From the NCBI GenBank assembly GCA_900551265.1, contig URVL01000021.1, positions 1 to 22,232 of the forward strand: a DNA stretch of 22,232 nucleotides, read 5' to 3'. This stretch comes from an uncultured Eubacteriales bacterium. GTDB lineage: Bacteria > Bacillota > Clostridia > Oscillospirales > QAMX01. This document shows, piece by piece, positions 9,024-16,891 of this stretch (position 1 is the stretch's first letter; each line of letters starts with the position of its first letter). The notes beneath the pieces are model-generated. The model saw only the letters and a list, made by a program, of their open reading frames with translations, had not been told where the DNA came from and did not search any database. A program made the position numbers and the translations under genes.

Positions 9024-9581
9024 TCATTTCATTTTCATCACTGTAATGCGGTCTGACGATAAACCTGTCAGAGCGCTTACGGCGTTGATGACTTTTAACC
9101 GGATTCCCGCGTTGTCTGCGCCGTCACAGACAATGACGGCTCCTTTGTACTCCGGATACACACGCTTCAAAACGACAAGCGCCTCGCTGCCGTCCTCCAG
9201 CCTCACAGTCGTATACGTCATACTTTCTTCCAATGACGTGGAGGCCGATCCACCGTCGGTACTGTTTTCATCGAACGAACGCGTATATTCGTCCGCATAG
9301 ACGTATTCCATATCGCTTGCAAGACTCAGCATCACCTCCACTCTTCCAACTCCGTCTACCTGAGCCAGCAGGGAAACCAGTTTTGTCTCCATTTCTGACG
9401 CATCTGCCGCGATTGCCTGCACAGGTTCAGTTTCTTCAGTCCGGCCGCTTTCTTCACTTCCTCCAAACGGCCACGCGATCAGCACCAACCCTACGGCTGC
9501 CACAATCATAACGTATTTATACTTCACAAAGATATTCGCAATCCGTTCCAGATATGCACGCGTGTCCTTCAAAAAACTCAC
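9024..9581 (-). CDS. spoIIIAG: Stage III sporulation protein AG
   Basis: SpoIIIAG forms a large ring in the intermembrane space as part of the mother-cell side of the feeding-tube complex. The protein is 185 aa. An N-terminal membrane segment near residues 21-42 (KYVMIVAAVGLVLIAWPF) is followed by a Glu-rich linker. The ring-building domain carries LVSLLAQVDGVGRVEVMLSL and ends with IKVINAVSALTGLSSDRITVMKMK-like residues typical of the family. The start overlaps the spoIIIAF stop by 4 bases, indicating translational coupling. Confidence 0.93.
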   Translation of the reverse strand: MSFLKDTRAYLERIANIFVKYKYVMIVAAVGLVLIAWPFGGSEESGRTEETEPVQAIAADASEMETKLVSLLAQVDGVGRVEVMLSLASDMEYVYADEYTRSFDENSTDGGSASTSLEESMTYTTVRLEDGSEALVVLKRVYPEYKGAVIVCDGADNAGIRLKVINAVSALTGLSSDRITVMKMK

Positions 9582-10060
9582 CGCCTCACTATGGATACTT
9601 GATCTATATGAAGCGCCGACGCAATTTCTTCGCGCAGGGCCTCAATGTCCGATTGTTCTATCTCCGTCTCTATGGTAACCGTACAGGAAACCGGCAGCGC
9701 GTACCCATCATATAGCGCTGTCTCAACCTGTGCCGTGCAGGAGATGTCCCGTGCAGAGGCAAGACTGACAACGTATTCAGCCAGTGATTCACCCGTCAGA
9801 TCGCATAAAAACTCATTGGATAAAACGGCTGTATTCTCCACTTCCCGCTCGTAGGCTCTTGTATATTCCGAAAACGACGTCCGCAGCATTTCCACATCCA
9901 CTCCTTTCAGGGGCAGGATAACCGCCAGAAGGAGCGCAAAGGCAGATATCAGGCGTATGACCCTGCGCGCAGGGGCGTCTCCTGCAAGCGACAGCGCAAA
10001 GGAGGATAAAAGCGATATGGCGACAATACCAAGAATCCAGTCCCGTAATAGCGCCGTCAT
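9578..10060 (-). CDS. spoIIIAF: Stage III sporulation protein AF
   Basis: SpoIIIAF is a mother-cell membrane component of the SpoIIIA complex that also has a ring-forming-type soluble domain. The protein is 160 aa. Two membrane helices near the N-terminus (about residues 5-27 and 35-52) are followed by a C-terminal alpha/beta domain, ending HIDQVSIVRR. It overlaps spoIIIAE by 4 bases on one side and spoIIIAG by 4 bases on the other, so translation of AE, AF and AG is likely coupled. Confidence 0.9.
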   Translation of the reverse strand: MTALLRDWILGIVAISLLSSFALSLAGDAPARRVIRLISAFALLLAVILPLKGVDVEMLRTSFSEYTRAYEREVENTAVLSNEFLCDLTGESLAEYVVSLASARDISCTAQVETALYDGYALPVSCTVTIETEIEQSDIEALREEIASALHIDQVSIVRR

Positions 10061-11157
10061 AACGTCACCCCCGCAGCCGATACAAATACGCCAATGAGCA
10101 GCAACGCAGCGCCGGAGCCGGTCAGAGCCAGGACAAGAGAAAAAGCCTCACCCAGTCCTTCGAGAACTTTTTCGAGACCGTCGGCCCCTGCAACAGCGGA
10201 AAGCAGCGCAGAAAGCCGGAAAGCAACATACTGAATTGCAAGCCGCAAAAATGGCAAAATCACGATGGCAAGAATGCTTAAAACACCAAAAACTCCGGCA
10301 ACGCTGCGCACAATTCCTGCGCCGGCCACAACTGCCTCCGCAGCGTCGGCAATTACGCCGCCCGCCACCGGAATCACGCTTGACATGGCTAATTTTACTG
10401 TTTTTACAGTCATGGCGTCCGTTGTACCGGAAATCACGCCGCCGACCATGAGATACCCGACAAACAGACCCAGGACAATTTTAAGCGCGCAGCTCACTCC
10501 GTTTTTTAATGTTTTCGCAAGTTTATTCAGCCCTTCATTGCCGGTTATGCCGCCCGCCGTCAGTAAAACAATATACGCCCATACAAGCGGTGTCATGATA
10601 TCTGCAATTAAACTGAGCAACATATCCACGGCAAACATCACGGCAACATATAAGACACTCGTTGAGGCAACTGCGCCGGAAGCCGTAGCCGCCGCAGCAA
10701 GTACCGGCATAAGCACTTTGCCAAATGCGGCGATTTCCAAAAGCGTCGTCCGTCCAAGTCCCAGCAGGCTACCCATATCTCCCGCCGCGACAAGTGTTGC
10801 CGCCAGCGTTCCTGCAATGCCTACCGCCCTTTGTATTTTGTCTGTCAGGCCTGACGCCAGCGCACACAGCGCCGCAACCGCAAAGAGTTTCAACCCTCCG
10901 GCCAGGCTTTGCTTGAAATACTCTCCTATCGCCCCAAAAGCGCGGTTGAAAAGTGTTTTCACACAGGAGGTAAAATCGAGATCCTGGTTAATACCCGCGC
11001 CATCCAGCAATTCCCGTGCTTCATCCGGCACGGCATTTTCTACAGATTTGCCGTCTATGATATCAAAACTGCGGTCCGCAATATCTGTTGCAAACGCTGT
11101 GGGCGTAAGAAAAAGCAACCACAAAATGAGTGCAAGCGATTTGTATCCCCTTTTCAT
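10057..11157 (-). CDS. spoIIIAE: Stage III sporulation protein AE
   Basis: SpoIIIAE is the large polytopic membrane subunit of the SpoIIIA channel complex. The protein is 366 aa. A clear N-terminal signal peptide (MKRGYKSLALILWLLFL..AFA) is followed by a soluble segment (FNRAFGAIGEYFKQSL). Several Ala/Gly/Val-rich membrane helices come next, with the family-typical WAYIVLLTAGGITGN and VIPVAGGVIADAAE stretches. It starts 9 bases after spoIIIAD. A roughly 300-codon frame on the opposite strand is a codon-bias shadow. Confidence 0.95.
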   Translation of the reverse strand: MKRGYKSLALILWLLFLTPTAFATDIADRSFDIIDGKSVENAVPDEARELLDGAGINQDLDFTSCVKTLFNRAFGAIGEYFKQSLAGGLKLFAVAALCALASGLTDKIQRAVGIAGTLAATLVAAGDMGSLLGLGRTTLLEIAAFGKVLMPVLAAAATASGAVASTSVLYVAVMFAVDMLLSLIADIMTPLVWAYIVLLTAGGITGNEGLNKLAKTLKNGVSCALKIVLGLFVGYLMVGGVISGTTDAMTVKTVKLAMSSVIPVAGGVIADAAEAVVAGAGIVRSVAGVFGVLSILAIVILPFLRLAIQYVAFRLSALLSAVAGADGLEKVLEGLGEAFSLVLALTGSGAALLLIGVFVSAAGVTL

Positions 11158-11166
11158 AAATATCCC

Positions 11167-11553
11167 CTAGAGCATTGTGTCAACCAAATCAAAAACCATT
11201 TCCGCAAGCGGAATCATAACAACAATGCAGGCCGCAGTCCCCGCAAGTTCTACTTTTGCCCCAAGCGCACTTTGTCCACAGTCGCGGCAAAGTTCTGCAG
11301 ACAGATGTGCGATAATCGCGATACCTGTCGCCTTAAAAAGCGGGCCGGCAATCTCCTCCGTATAAGGGATGCGCGCAGCGAGCCTGTCCCAATACTGGGC
11401 GAGTGTTCCAAAGAGATCCAGGGCAAACAGAAGTAACACGGCGCCGCAGGCAACGGTCACAAGCATGGCATGCTCCGGTGCCTGCTTTTTTAATATAAGC
11501 GCCAGCAATGCGCCGACAAGCGCCACAGCGCTGATCTTCAAAACCGTATCCAT
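11167..11553 (-). CDS. spoIIIAD: Stage III sporulation protein AD
   Basis: This is a 128-aa small polytopic membrane protein of the mother-cell SpoIIIA complex. Hydrophobic helices lie around residues 5-22, 28-50 and 76-95 plus one near the C-terminus. The conserved stretches ATGIAIIAHLSAELCRDCGQSALG and ELAGTAACIVVMIPL are diagnostic. It is separated from spoIIIAC by only 3 bases. It is related in sequence to spoIIIAC, which resembles its N-terminal half. Confidence 0.94.
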   Translation of the reverse strand: MDTVLKISAVALVGALLALILKKQAPEHAMLVTVACGAVLLLFALDLFGTLAQYWDRLAARIPYTEEIAGPLFKATGIAIIAHLSAELCRDCGQSALGAKVELAGTAACIVVMIPLAEMVFDLVDTML

Positions 11554-11556
11554 TGC

Positions 11557-11751
11557 CTAAAAACCAAACGTATGCTTCACGAGCGTGAAAAGCCTGTCAA
11601 TTTCTCCAACCAGTATCATCAATACCACAATAACGCCGGCCAGTGTCGTCATCATGGCCTGTTCCTCCCTCCCTGAGCGGACGAGCAGCTGGTTTAACAC
11701 AGCAACGATAATTCCGATTGCCGCTATTTTAAAAATCAAATCGACATCCAT
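11557..11751 (-). CDS. spoIIIAC: Stage III sporulation protein AC
   Basis: This is a 64-aa protein with two membrane helices (about residues 4-22 and 33-55), the usual size for SpoIIIAC (about 68 aa). The motif NQLLVRSGREEQAMMTTLAG between the helices is characteristic. It sits between spoIIIAB (17-base gap) and spoIIIAD (3-base gap). Confidence 0.94.
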   Translation of the reverse strand: MDVDLIFKIAAIGIIVAVLNQLLVRSGREEQAMMTTLAGVIVVLMILVGEIDRLFTLVKHTFGF

Positions 11752-11768
11752 CTCTTAAGCACCCGCTC

Positions 11769-12281
11769 TCATAAGAATAAAATTGCCAGCCCGATTCCCG
11801 CCGCAGCGCCCAGGCGCTTACGTAAAACACCCTGCGTCATATTTTCTTCACGTGCCTGTTCCAGCTCTGTTCTAAGCCTTGTGATGGTATAGTCAATCGC
11901 GCGACATTCCTGTTCCGCATCCAGACAGCCAAGCGACGTTCCCAATTCTATCAGGATGTCTCGTTCGGCAGATGGTTTGAAAGCTTCCATGGCCGCGCGT
12001 TGCCATAACAGATGTAAGGTATCTTCATTTTCTTCTGAAAGCGCAGTGGAAAGCGAGGTAAAAAAAAGCGCGCACGGCCCATCCGACAAAGCCAATTCGC
12101 GAAAAATTTCGTCCATGGGCGTCAGCCGCAATTCGATTTCTGCACGCATTCTGCCAAGGTTCAGGATCATCGCCTCAATTTCCCGTACCCGCTGTGCATA
12201 TTCACGCGAGGCGCAAATACCCGCCAAAATCCCCGATGCGGCAATCAATACCGCGCCGCCCGCTTTTATATATAGTTCCAT
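11769..12281 (-). CDS. spoIIIAB: Stage III sporulation protein AB
   Basis: SpoIIIAB is a mother-cell membrane protein of the SpoIIIA complex and resembles GspF-type platform proteins. The protein is 170 aa, the normal size. An N-terminal membrane helix (residues 8-24) and a C-terminal one (GAAAGIGLAILFL) flank a helical cytoplasmic domain. That domain contains the conserved REIEAMILNLGRMRAEI and LGTSLGCLDAEQE. It starts immediately after the spoIIIAA stop codon. Confidence 0.94.
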   Translation of the reverse strand: MELYIKAGGAVLIAASGILAGICASREYAQRVREIEAMILNLGRMRAEIELRLTPMDEIFRELALSDGPCALFFTSLSTALSEENEDTLHLLWQRAAMEAFKPSAERDILIELGTSLGCLDAEQECRAIDYTITRLRTELEQAREENMTQGVLRKRLGAAAGIGLAILFL

Positions 12282-13166
12282 TTAGATCTCCTCAACTCGA
12301 AAGGAACGCCGTGTGCCGTCCAGTCCTATCGTCACAGCACGCCGGAAAATACCGCGCGCGCGGATATTGCCAAACACCGGCCTTGAAAAAACATCCGATT
12401 TATCGTGTCCGTGTACGGTTGAAAGAATGGAAACGCCGCAGTTGGCCGCAAGTTCCACGGCGCGGGCATCACACGCCTCGCTGATTTCATCGAGCGCGAT
12501 TACACGCGGTGTCATCGTACGCAGAAGCGTCATGACGGCGTATTCTTTCGGCGCGCCGGTGAGCACGTCCGTATGCGCTCCGACGTCAAAGCGCGGCACA
12601 CCGGCGCTTACGGCTGCCAGTTCTCCTCGTTCGTCGGCGATTGCAACACGGACGCCCTGCTCGGAGACAAGCCGTACAATGTCGCGCAGAAGCGTTGTTT
12701 TGCCAAGTCCCGGCGGGGAAATAATGAGTGTATTCAGCACTCTGCCGTTTGTAAAAAGCGCGCTCAGAAGCGGCTTCGCAATGCCCGGATGTTCCCGCGC
12801 CACACGGATGCACAGAGACGACAGCTCCCGAATACTACCGCCCGTACCATCGGATACGGCGGCCGTACCGCAAATTCCCACGCGGCACCCACCGCTTGAG
12901 GTGACATACCCGTGTTTCAGACTTTCTGCGGCAGAATGAAGAGAAGAACGTGTCGCGGCTTCCATCACCTGTTTCATCTGCATTGTGGTAACAGTTCCGG
13001 AACCTGTTATTTCCTGTTCCATTCCCGCCACCGATATCATAATATGTCTGCCTGTCCGAAGCCGTATTTCTTCAATAGCCTGTTCTGACAAGCAGCGGCC
13101 CTGGAAAGGCATGCGCAGCGCCGGCGGCAGCAGGCTCACGGCGTGAGCCAGGCTCTGATCCCTCAT
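12282..13166 (-). CDS. spoIIIAA: Stage III sporulation protein AA, secretion-type ATPase
   Basis: SpoIIIAA is the ATPase of the SpoIIIA complex and resembles type II/IV secretion ATPases. The protein is 294 aa. Walker A is SPPGLGKTTLLRD (about 150-162) and Walker B is VIALDEIS (about 222-229). GGCRVGICGTAAV and ADERGELAA are also conserved. The ATG at 13166 is chosen over longer versions (up to 331 aa) because AAGGGGGG lies 7 bases upstream. The earlier starts would also lie in or before the predicted sigma-E promoter. It is the first gene of the complete spoIIIA operon. Confidence 0.95.
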   Translation of the reverse strand: MRDQSLAHAVSLLPPALRMPFQGRCLSEQAIEEIRLRTGRHIMISVAGMEQEITGSGTVTTMQMKQVMEAATRSSLHSAAESLKHGYVTSSGGCRVGICGTAAVSDGTGGSIRELSSLCIRVAREHPGIAKPLLSALFTNGRVLNTLIISPPGLGKTTLLRDIVRLVSEQGVRVAIADERGELAAVSAGVPRFDVGAHTDVLTGAPKEYAVMTLLRTMTPRVIALDEISEACDARAVELAANCGVSILSTVHGHDKSDVFSRPVFGNIRARGIFRRAVTIGLDGTRRSFRVEEI

Positions 13167-13191
13167 TGCTCGTCCCCCCTTCGTATGTTCC

Positions 13192-13220
13192 ATTCTATGG
13201 CGGCCCGTCCGCTGATATGC
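13192..13220 (-). promoter_or_regulatory. Candidate sigma-E promoter for the spoIIIA operon
   Basis: On the minus strand GCATATC (13214-13220) and CATAGAAT (13192-13199) are 14 bases apart. This is close to the published sigma-E pattern (ATA in the -35, CATACAAT-like -10, with one mismatch here). Sigma-E control of spoIIIA is established in B. subtilis. The predicted start near 13185 leaves a leader of about 20 bases. Confidence 0.65.
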
Positions 13221-13264
13221 CTGACTACGGGAATCCGTTTTATTCTGCATGCACAATGCAACCG

Positions 13265-13293
13265 TTGAAATTCCCATTCAGTCGTGCTATACT
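13265..13293 (+). promoter_or_regulatory. Sigma-A promoter for the lipoprotein-thiN transcript
   Basis: TTGAAA (13265-13270), a 17-base spacer and TATACT (13288-13293) lie 46 bases before the TTG start of the lipoprotein gene. It diverges from the spoIIIA promoter. Confidence 0.75.
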
Positions 13294-13339
13294 ATTTATC
13301 CTGTATGGACGTGCTTTTCCAGAAAGGAAGTGATGCTTT

Positions 13340-13831
13340 TTGACAAGATACCTCTTTATTTTCCTGGTGATTTCTATTTTTTTCACAGGCTGCAGTTCAC
13401 AGCGCCAAATGCTTTCCGATATTGCAGGATTTACCTTTCCTGCCGGTACCGAAATTACCTATATAGACACGCATGGCGGTTTCCACGGGGACGGCGCCAC
13501 GTATGCCCAAATAATCCTGCCAGATACTTTCCAGGAACGGGCGGAAGCTGTATTTACAGAAGACGAAGGTTGGCATACATCCCCGCTTTCAAAAAACGTA
13601 TCGGCTGCCATTTATGGGTCTGAAACGCGCACGCCTTTCTCTGAGATCGATGAAAGAATTCCGACTGCTCCGGATATTTCGTCCGGATTCTGGCGATTGG
13701 TCGACCGGCACAGTGAGAGTACCGACCCCGGTGACGATACGCAGCTCCATAGCCGTGGCTCCTATAATTTCACCGTTATGCTTTATGACAGTACAAAAAA
13801 CACTCTCTATATTTATATGTTGGATACTTAG
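13340..13831 (+). CDS. Predicted lipoprotein of unknown function
   Basis: This 163-aa protein starts with TTG; AGGAAG lies 9 bases upstream. The N-terminus is a short basic stretch, a hydrophobic core (LFIFLVISIFF) and the lipobox-like FTGC with Cys18, so it should be lipid-anchored outside the membrane. The mature part contains DTHGGFHGDGATYAQI (about residues 45-60), then a mostly polar region ending in a beta-like NFTVMLYDSTKNTLYIYMLD. I do not recognise the family beyond this pattern. It ends 3 bases before thiN and has its own promoter, so it is cotranscribed with thiN. Whether it has anything to do with thiamine is unknown. Confidence 0.75.
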   Translation: MTRYLFIFLVISIFFTGCSSQRQMLSDIAGFTFPAGTEITYIDTHGGFHGDGATYAQIILPDTFQERAEAVFTEDEGWHTSPLSKNVSAAIYGSETRTPFSEIDERIPTAPDISSGFWRLVDRHSESTDPGDDTQLHSRGSYNFTVMLYDSTKNTLYIYMLDT

Positions 13832-13834
13832 GGT

Positions 13835-14476
13835 ATGATAAAAACTGGAAATTGCTATATTTTTGGCGCAGGTGGATTTGACGGCCTGCTTACCACCCCT
13901 ACGCAAAATGACTTTGTCATCGCCGCAGACGGCGGTTTCCGCTATCTGGAAAAGCTCGGCATAGATCCCGACCTGGTACTCGGTGATTTCGACTCCCTTG
14001 GCGCGCCGCCGCAGCATCCGCGCGTTATGCTTGTCCCATCTGAAAAAGACGATACGGACACAATGCTCGCGGTAAAGGAGGCGCTTGCACGCGGTTATCA
14101 CACGATCCTCATTTACGGCGGGCTGGGTGGTCCACGCATCGACCATACTCTTGCAAACATTCAAACGCTTCAATATGCCGCAAGGCGGGGCGCGCAGGCA
14201 TATTTAATTGGCAGAGGTGCGGTGATCACTTCCATTATGAACGGTACACTTCACTTTTCGGAAAACTTTCGCGGCTTTATTTCCGTCTTCTGCGGCGGAG
14301 ACATGGCACGTGGCGTTTATCTGCGCGGACTGAAGTATCCGCTAACCGACGCCGTGCTGACTTGTGATGTACCGCTGGGCGTCAGCAATGAATTTTGTGG
14401 GAAGCCTGCCACTGTCGAGGTAAAAGACGGCGTCATTGTTGTCACCTGGCAAGCCGAAAACCCCATATTCTATTGA
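13835..14476 (+). CDS. thiN: Thiamine pyrophosphokinase
   Basis: ThiN transfers pyrophosphate from ATP to thiamine, giving TPP directly. The 213-aa protein shows the family marks AADGGFRYLEKLGIDPDLVLGDFDS, SEKDDTDTMLAVKEAL (Asp-rich nucleotide/metal site) and GGLGGPRIDHTLANIQTL. The C-terminal beta domain has GLKYPLTDAVL and GVSNEF. It follows the lipoprotein by 3 bases with a weak SD. Its transcript ends at or runs into the TPP riboswitch region, but thiN itself lies upstream of the riboswitch and is not governed by it. The thiC promoter overlaps its stop codon. Confidence 0.95.
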   Translation: MIKTGNCYIFGAGGFDGLLTTPTQNDFVIAADGGFRYLEKLGIDPDLVLGDFDSLGAPPQHPRVMLVPSEKDDTDTMLAVKEALARGYHTILIYGGLGGPRIDHTLANIQTLQYAARRGAQAYLIGRGAVITSIMNGTLHFSENFRGFISVFCGGDMARGVYLRGLKYPLTDAVLTCDVPLGVSNEFCGKPATVEVKDGVIVVTWQAENPIFY

Positions 14477-14501
14477 CAAATGGGCGGCTGTGCTTTATAC
14501 T
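14473..14501 (+). promoter_or_regulatory. Sigma-A promoter of the thiC operon
   Basis: TTGACA (14473-14478), a 17-base spacer and TATACT (14496-14501) overlap the stop codon of thiN. The predicted start near 14508 places the TPP riboswitch at the 5' end of the transcript. Confidence 0.85.
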
Positions 14502-14520
14502 GAATATAAATTGAATCATT

Positions 14521-14608
14521 TGCAGGGGAGCTTGTGTTGCAGGCTGAGAGGAAACCGGAAGTTTCGACCCTTTAAACCTGATATGGTTAATGCCATCGTA
14601 GGAAGCAT
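14521..14608 (+). promoter_or_regulatory. TPP riboswitch (THI element)
   Basis: The universally conserved blocks are present in order: CTGAGA (14544-14549), GACCC (14566-14570), ACCTGATATGG (14576-14586), TTAATGCCATCGTAGGAA (14587-14604). ATGG pairs with CCAT around TTAATG. It lies upstream of thiC and just before an intrinsic terminator, so TPP binding should lower expression of the thiC operon by premature termination. Confidence 0.95.
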
Positions 14609-14623
14609 CAGTTTGCCTTGATA

Positions 14624-14662
14624 CGCGGAATTCCCATAACGGGGATTTCGCGTTTTATTTTT
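14624..14662 (+). terminator. Riboswitch-controlled terminator before thiC
   Basis: A 12-bp stem (14624-14635 with 14641-14652, two G-T pairs, 5-base loop) is followed by TTTTATTTTT. It lies 15 bases after the aptamer and 21 bases before the thiC start. It is the expression platform of the TPP riboswitch. Confidence 0.9.
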
Positions 14663-14683
14663 CTATGAAAAAGGAGCAACTAC

Positions 14684-15997
14684 ATGCGAAATTACCAGAC
14701 GCAAATGGAAGCCGCAAAACGCGGCATGATTACGCCCGAAATGCAGACCGTTGCCGAAAAAGAACACATCGATGTGGAAAAGCTTCGGGAGCGGGTTGCA
14801 CGCGGTACGGTCGCCATCCCGGCAAACCGCAATCACACCGCTCTTTCCGCCGAAGGGATCGGTGAGGGGCTGCGTACTAAAATTAACGTCAACCTCGGCA
14901 TTTCCGGAGACTGTAAGGACTATACCGTCGAAATGCAGAAAGTCGATATGGCGCTGAAATTCGGTGCAGAGGCTATTATGGACCTCAGCAATTACGGCAA
15001 GACAAATACGTTCCGCCAGCAGCTCATTGCCAAATCTCCCGCCATGATTGGCACCGTTCCCATGTATGACGCCATCGGCTATCTTGACAAGGATTTGCTT
15101 GAAATCACCGCGCAGGACTTTTTAAAAGTTGTTCGCGCACATGCGGAAGAAGGCGTCGATTTCATGACGATTCATGCAGGGATCAACCGCCGTTCGGTAG
15201 AGGCATTCCGGCGTGAAGGACGGTTAATGAACATCGTCTCACGCGGCGGTTCTCTGCTTTTTGCCTGGATGATGATGACCGGCAATGAAAATCCCTTCTT
15301 TGAATATTACGACGATGTGCTCGACATCCTGCGCGAATACGATGTCACCATCAGTCTGGGCGACGCTCTGCGTCCCGGCTGTATTGACGACAGTACCGAT
15401 GCCGGCCAGATTTCTGAACTTATCGAGCTGGGTCATTTAACAAAACGCGCATGGGAGCACGACGTACAGGTCATGGTGGAAGGTCCCGGCCACATGGCAA
15501 TGAACGAAATTGCCGCCAATATGGCGCTGGAAAAACGGCTCTGCCACAATGCGCCGTTTTATGTCCTTGGTCCGCTCGTTACGGATATCGCGCCGGGATA
15601 CGACCACATCACCTCCGCCATCGGCGGCGCCATTGCCGCAGCCAACGGCGCGGACTTCCTCTGTTACGTCACGCCGGCGGAGCATCTGCGCCTTCCGGAC
15701 CTTGACGACGTGCGTGAGGGAATCGTCGCAAGCAAAATTGCGGCGCATGCTGCAGATATTGCCAAAGGGCTGCCCGGCGCACGCGACGCCGACCGCCGCA
15801 TGTCCGAGGCACGCCACAAGACCGATTGGGATACCATGTTTGCCTGTGCCATTGACGGAGAAAAGGCCCGCCGGTATTTCGAAAGCGTGCCGCCTGCCGA
15901 CCGCCATACCTGCTCCATGTGTGGAAAAATGTGTGCCGTGCGCACAACAAATCTGATCCTGGAAGGAAAAACGGTAGAGTTTTGCTCAGAAAAGTGA
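14684..15997 (+). CDS. thiC: Phosphomethylpyrimidine synthase (radical SAM)
   Basis: ThiC rearranges aminoimidazole ribotide to HMP phosphate using a 4Fe-4S cluster and S-adenosylmethionine. The protein is 437 aa, the short form without the long N-terminal extension. Family marks are [67 protein letters not shown] and [15 protein letters not shown]. The C-terminal cluster-binding motif reads CSMCGKMC (Cys410, 413, 417), spaced C-x2-C-x3-C. AAGGAG precedes the ATG. It is the first gene under the TPP riboswitch. Confidence 0.97.
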   Translation: MRNYQTQMEAAKRGMITPEMQTVAEKEHIDVEKLRERVARGTVAIPANRNHTALSAEGIGEGLRTKINVNLGISGDCKDYTVEMQKVDMALKFGAEAIMDLSNYGKTNTFRQQLIAKSPAMIGTVPMYDAIGYLDKDLLEITAQDFLKVVRAHAEEGVDFMTIHAGINRRSVEAFRREGRLMNIVSRGGSLLFAWMMMTGNENPFFEYYDDVLDILREYDVTISLGDALRPGCIDDSTDAGQISELIELGHLTKRAWEHDVQVMVEGPGHMAMNEIAANMALEKRLCHNAPFYVLGPLVTDIAPGYDHITSAIGGAIAAANGADFLCYVTPAEHLRLPDLDDVREGIVASKIAAHAADIAKGLPGARDADRRMSEARHKTDWDTMFACAIDGEKARRYFESVPPADRHTCSMCGKMCAVRTTNLILEGKTVEFCSEK

Positions 15998-16069
15998 TTT
16001 TTACCGGTCATTCCCATCGTCTTTCCATTCAAAATGTAATAAATAGCAAGGAAATAAGGAGTACCTACC

Positions 16070-16891
16070 ATGCTTCAGGAAATGCTTGAAAACGTACGCG
16101 CCCATACGCCGCTCGTACACTGTATCACCAACTATGTAACTGTCAATGATTGCGCCAATATTCTGTTGGCCTGCGGCGGTTCTCCCATCATGGCCGACGA
16201 TCCGGAAGAGGCAGCGGACATTACGTCCATTTGCAACGCACTCGTGGTAAACATTGGCACGTTAAACCAGCATACCATCCCCTCCATGTTCTTTGCCGCG
16301 CAGCGGGCAAATGAACTGAACCATCCGGTCGTACTCGATCCTGTAGGCGCGGGCGCATCTCCTTTGCGCACCAATACCGCGCACAGGCTGCTCGACAGTG
16401 TGAATTTTACGGTTATTCGCGGCAACGTCTCCGAAATAAAGGCTCTGGCGCTCGGCAGCGCCTCCACAAAAGGAGTAGATGCTGACGCGGCAGACGCAAT
16501 CGACGAGAGCAGCATTGATACAGTCGCCGGCTTTGCAAAAGAGTTTGCACGCAGGAGCGGCGCTGTGGTTGCCATTACCGGTGCGATTGACGTAATTGCA
16601 GACGCAGAACATGTCTGTCTCATCCGCAACGGCCACCCAATGATGAGTAAGATTACCGGTACCGGTTGTATGCTCACGGCACTGACCGCAGCTTACGCCG
16701 CGGCGAATCCGAAACGTGTCTTTGACGCAACCGTTGCGGCGGTCTGCTCCATGGGGCTGTGCGGCGAACGCGCGCAGGCGCGGCTTAGCAGTGTTGACGG
16801 CAACGCAACTTACCGCAACTATATCATCGACGAAATCTTCCGGCTTACCGGAAGTGTTTTGGAGGCGGGCGCAGCCTATGAAATTCGATAA
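16070..16891 (+). CDS. thiM: Hydroxyethylthiazole kinase
   Basis: ThiM phosphorylates the thiazole alcohol (THZ) so that ThiE can use it; it is a salvage enzyme of the ribokinase-like fold. The 273-aa protein has PLVHCITNYVTVNDCANILLA, GGSPIMADDPEEA, VLDPVGAGASPLRT, IRGNVSEIKAL and the anion-hole/catalytic loop KITGTGCMLTAL. AAGGAG lies about 9 bases before the ATG. The 72 bases between thiC and thiM hold no terminator. Its end overlaps thiE by 14 bases. Confidence 0.96.
   Translation: MLQEMLENVRAHTPLVHCITNYVTVNDCANILLACGGSPIMADDPEEAADITSICNALVVNIGTLNQHTIPSMFFAAQRANELNHPVVLDPVGAGASPLRTNTAHRLLDSVNFTVIRGNVSEIKALALGSASTKGVDADAADAIDESSIDTVAGFAKEFARRSGAVVAITGAIDVIADAEHVCLIRNGHPMMSKITGTGCMLTALTAAYAAANPKRVFDATVAAVCSMGLCGERAQARLSSVDGNATYRNYIIDEIFRLTGSVLEAGAAYEIR

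Noticed and set aside
10265..11170. 301-codon plus-strand open frame opposite spoIIIAE
   Set aside because: It is a Ser/Ala/Pro-rich shadow of the Ala/Gly-rich spoIIIAE with no SD and no motif.
13249..13623. 124-codon plus-strand open frame overlapping the lipoprotein gene
   Set aside because: It begins before the predicted transcript start, has no SD and is Arg/Tyr-rich; the lipoprotein frame has a signal peptide and SD.
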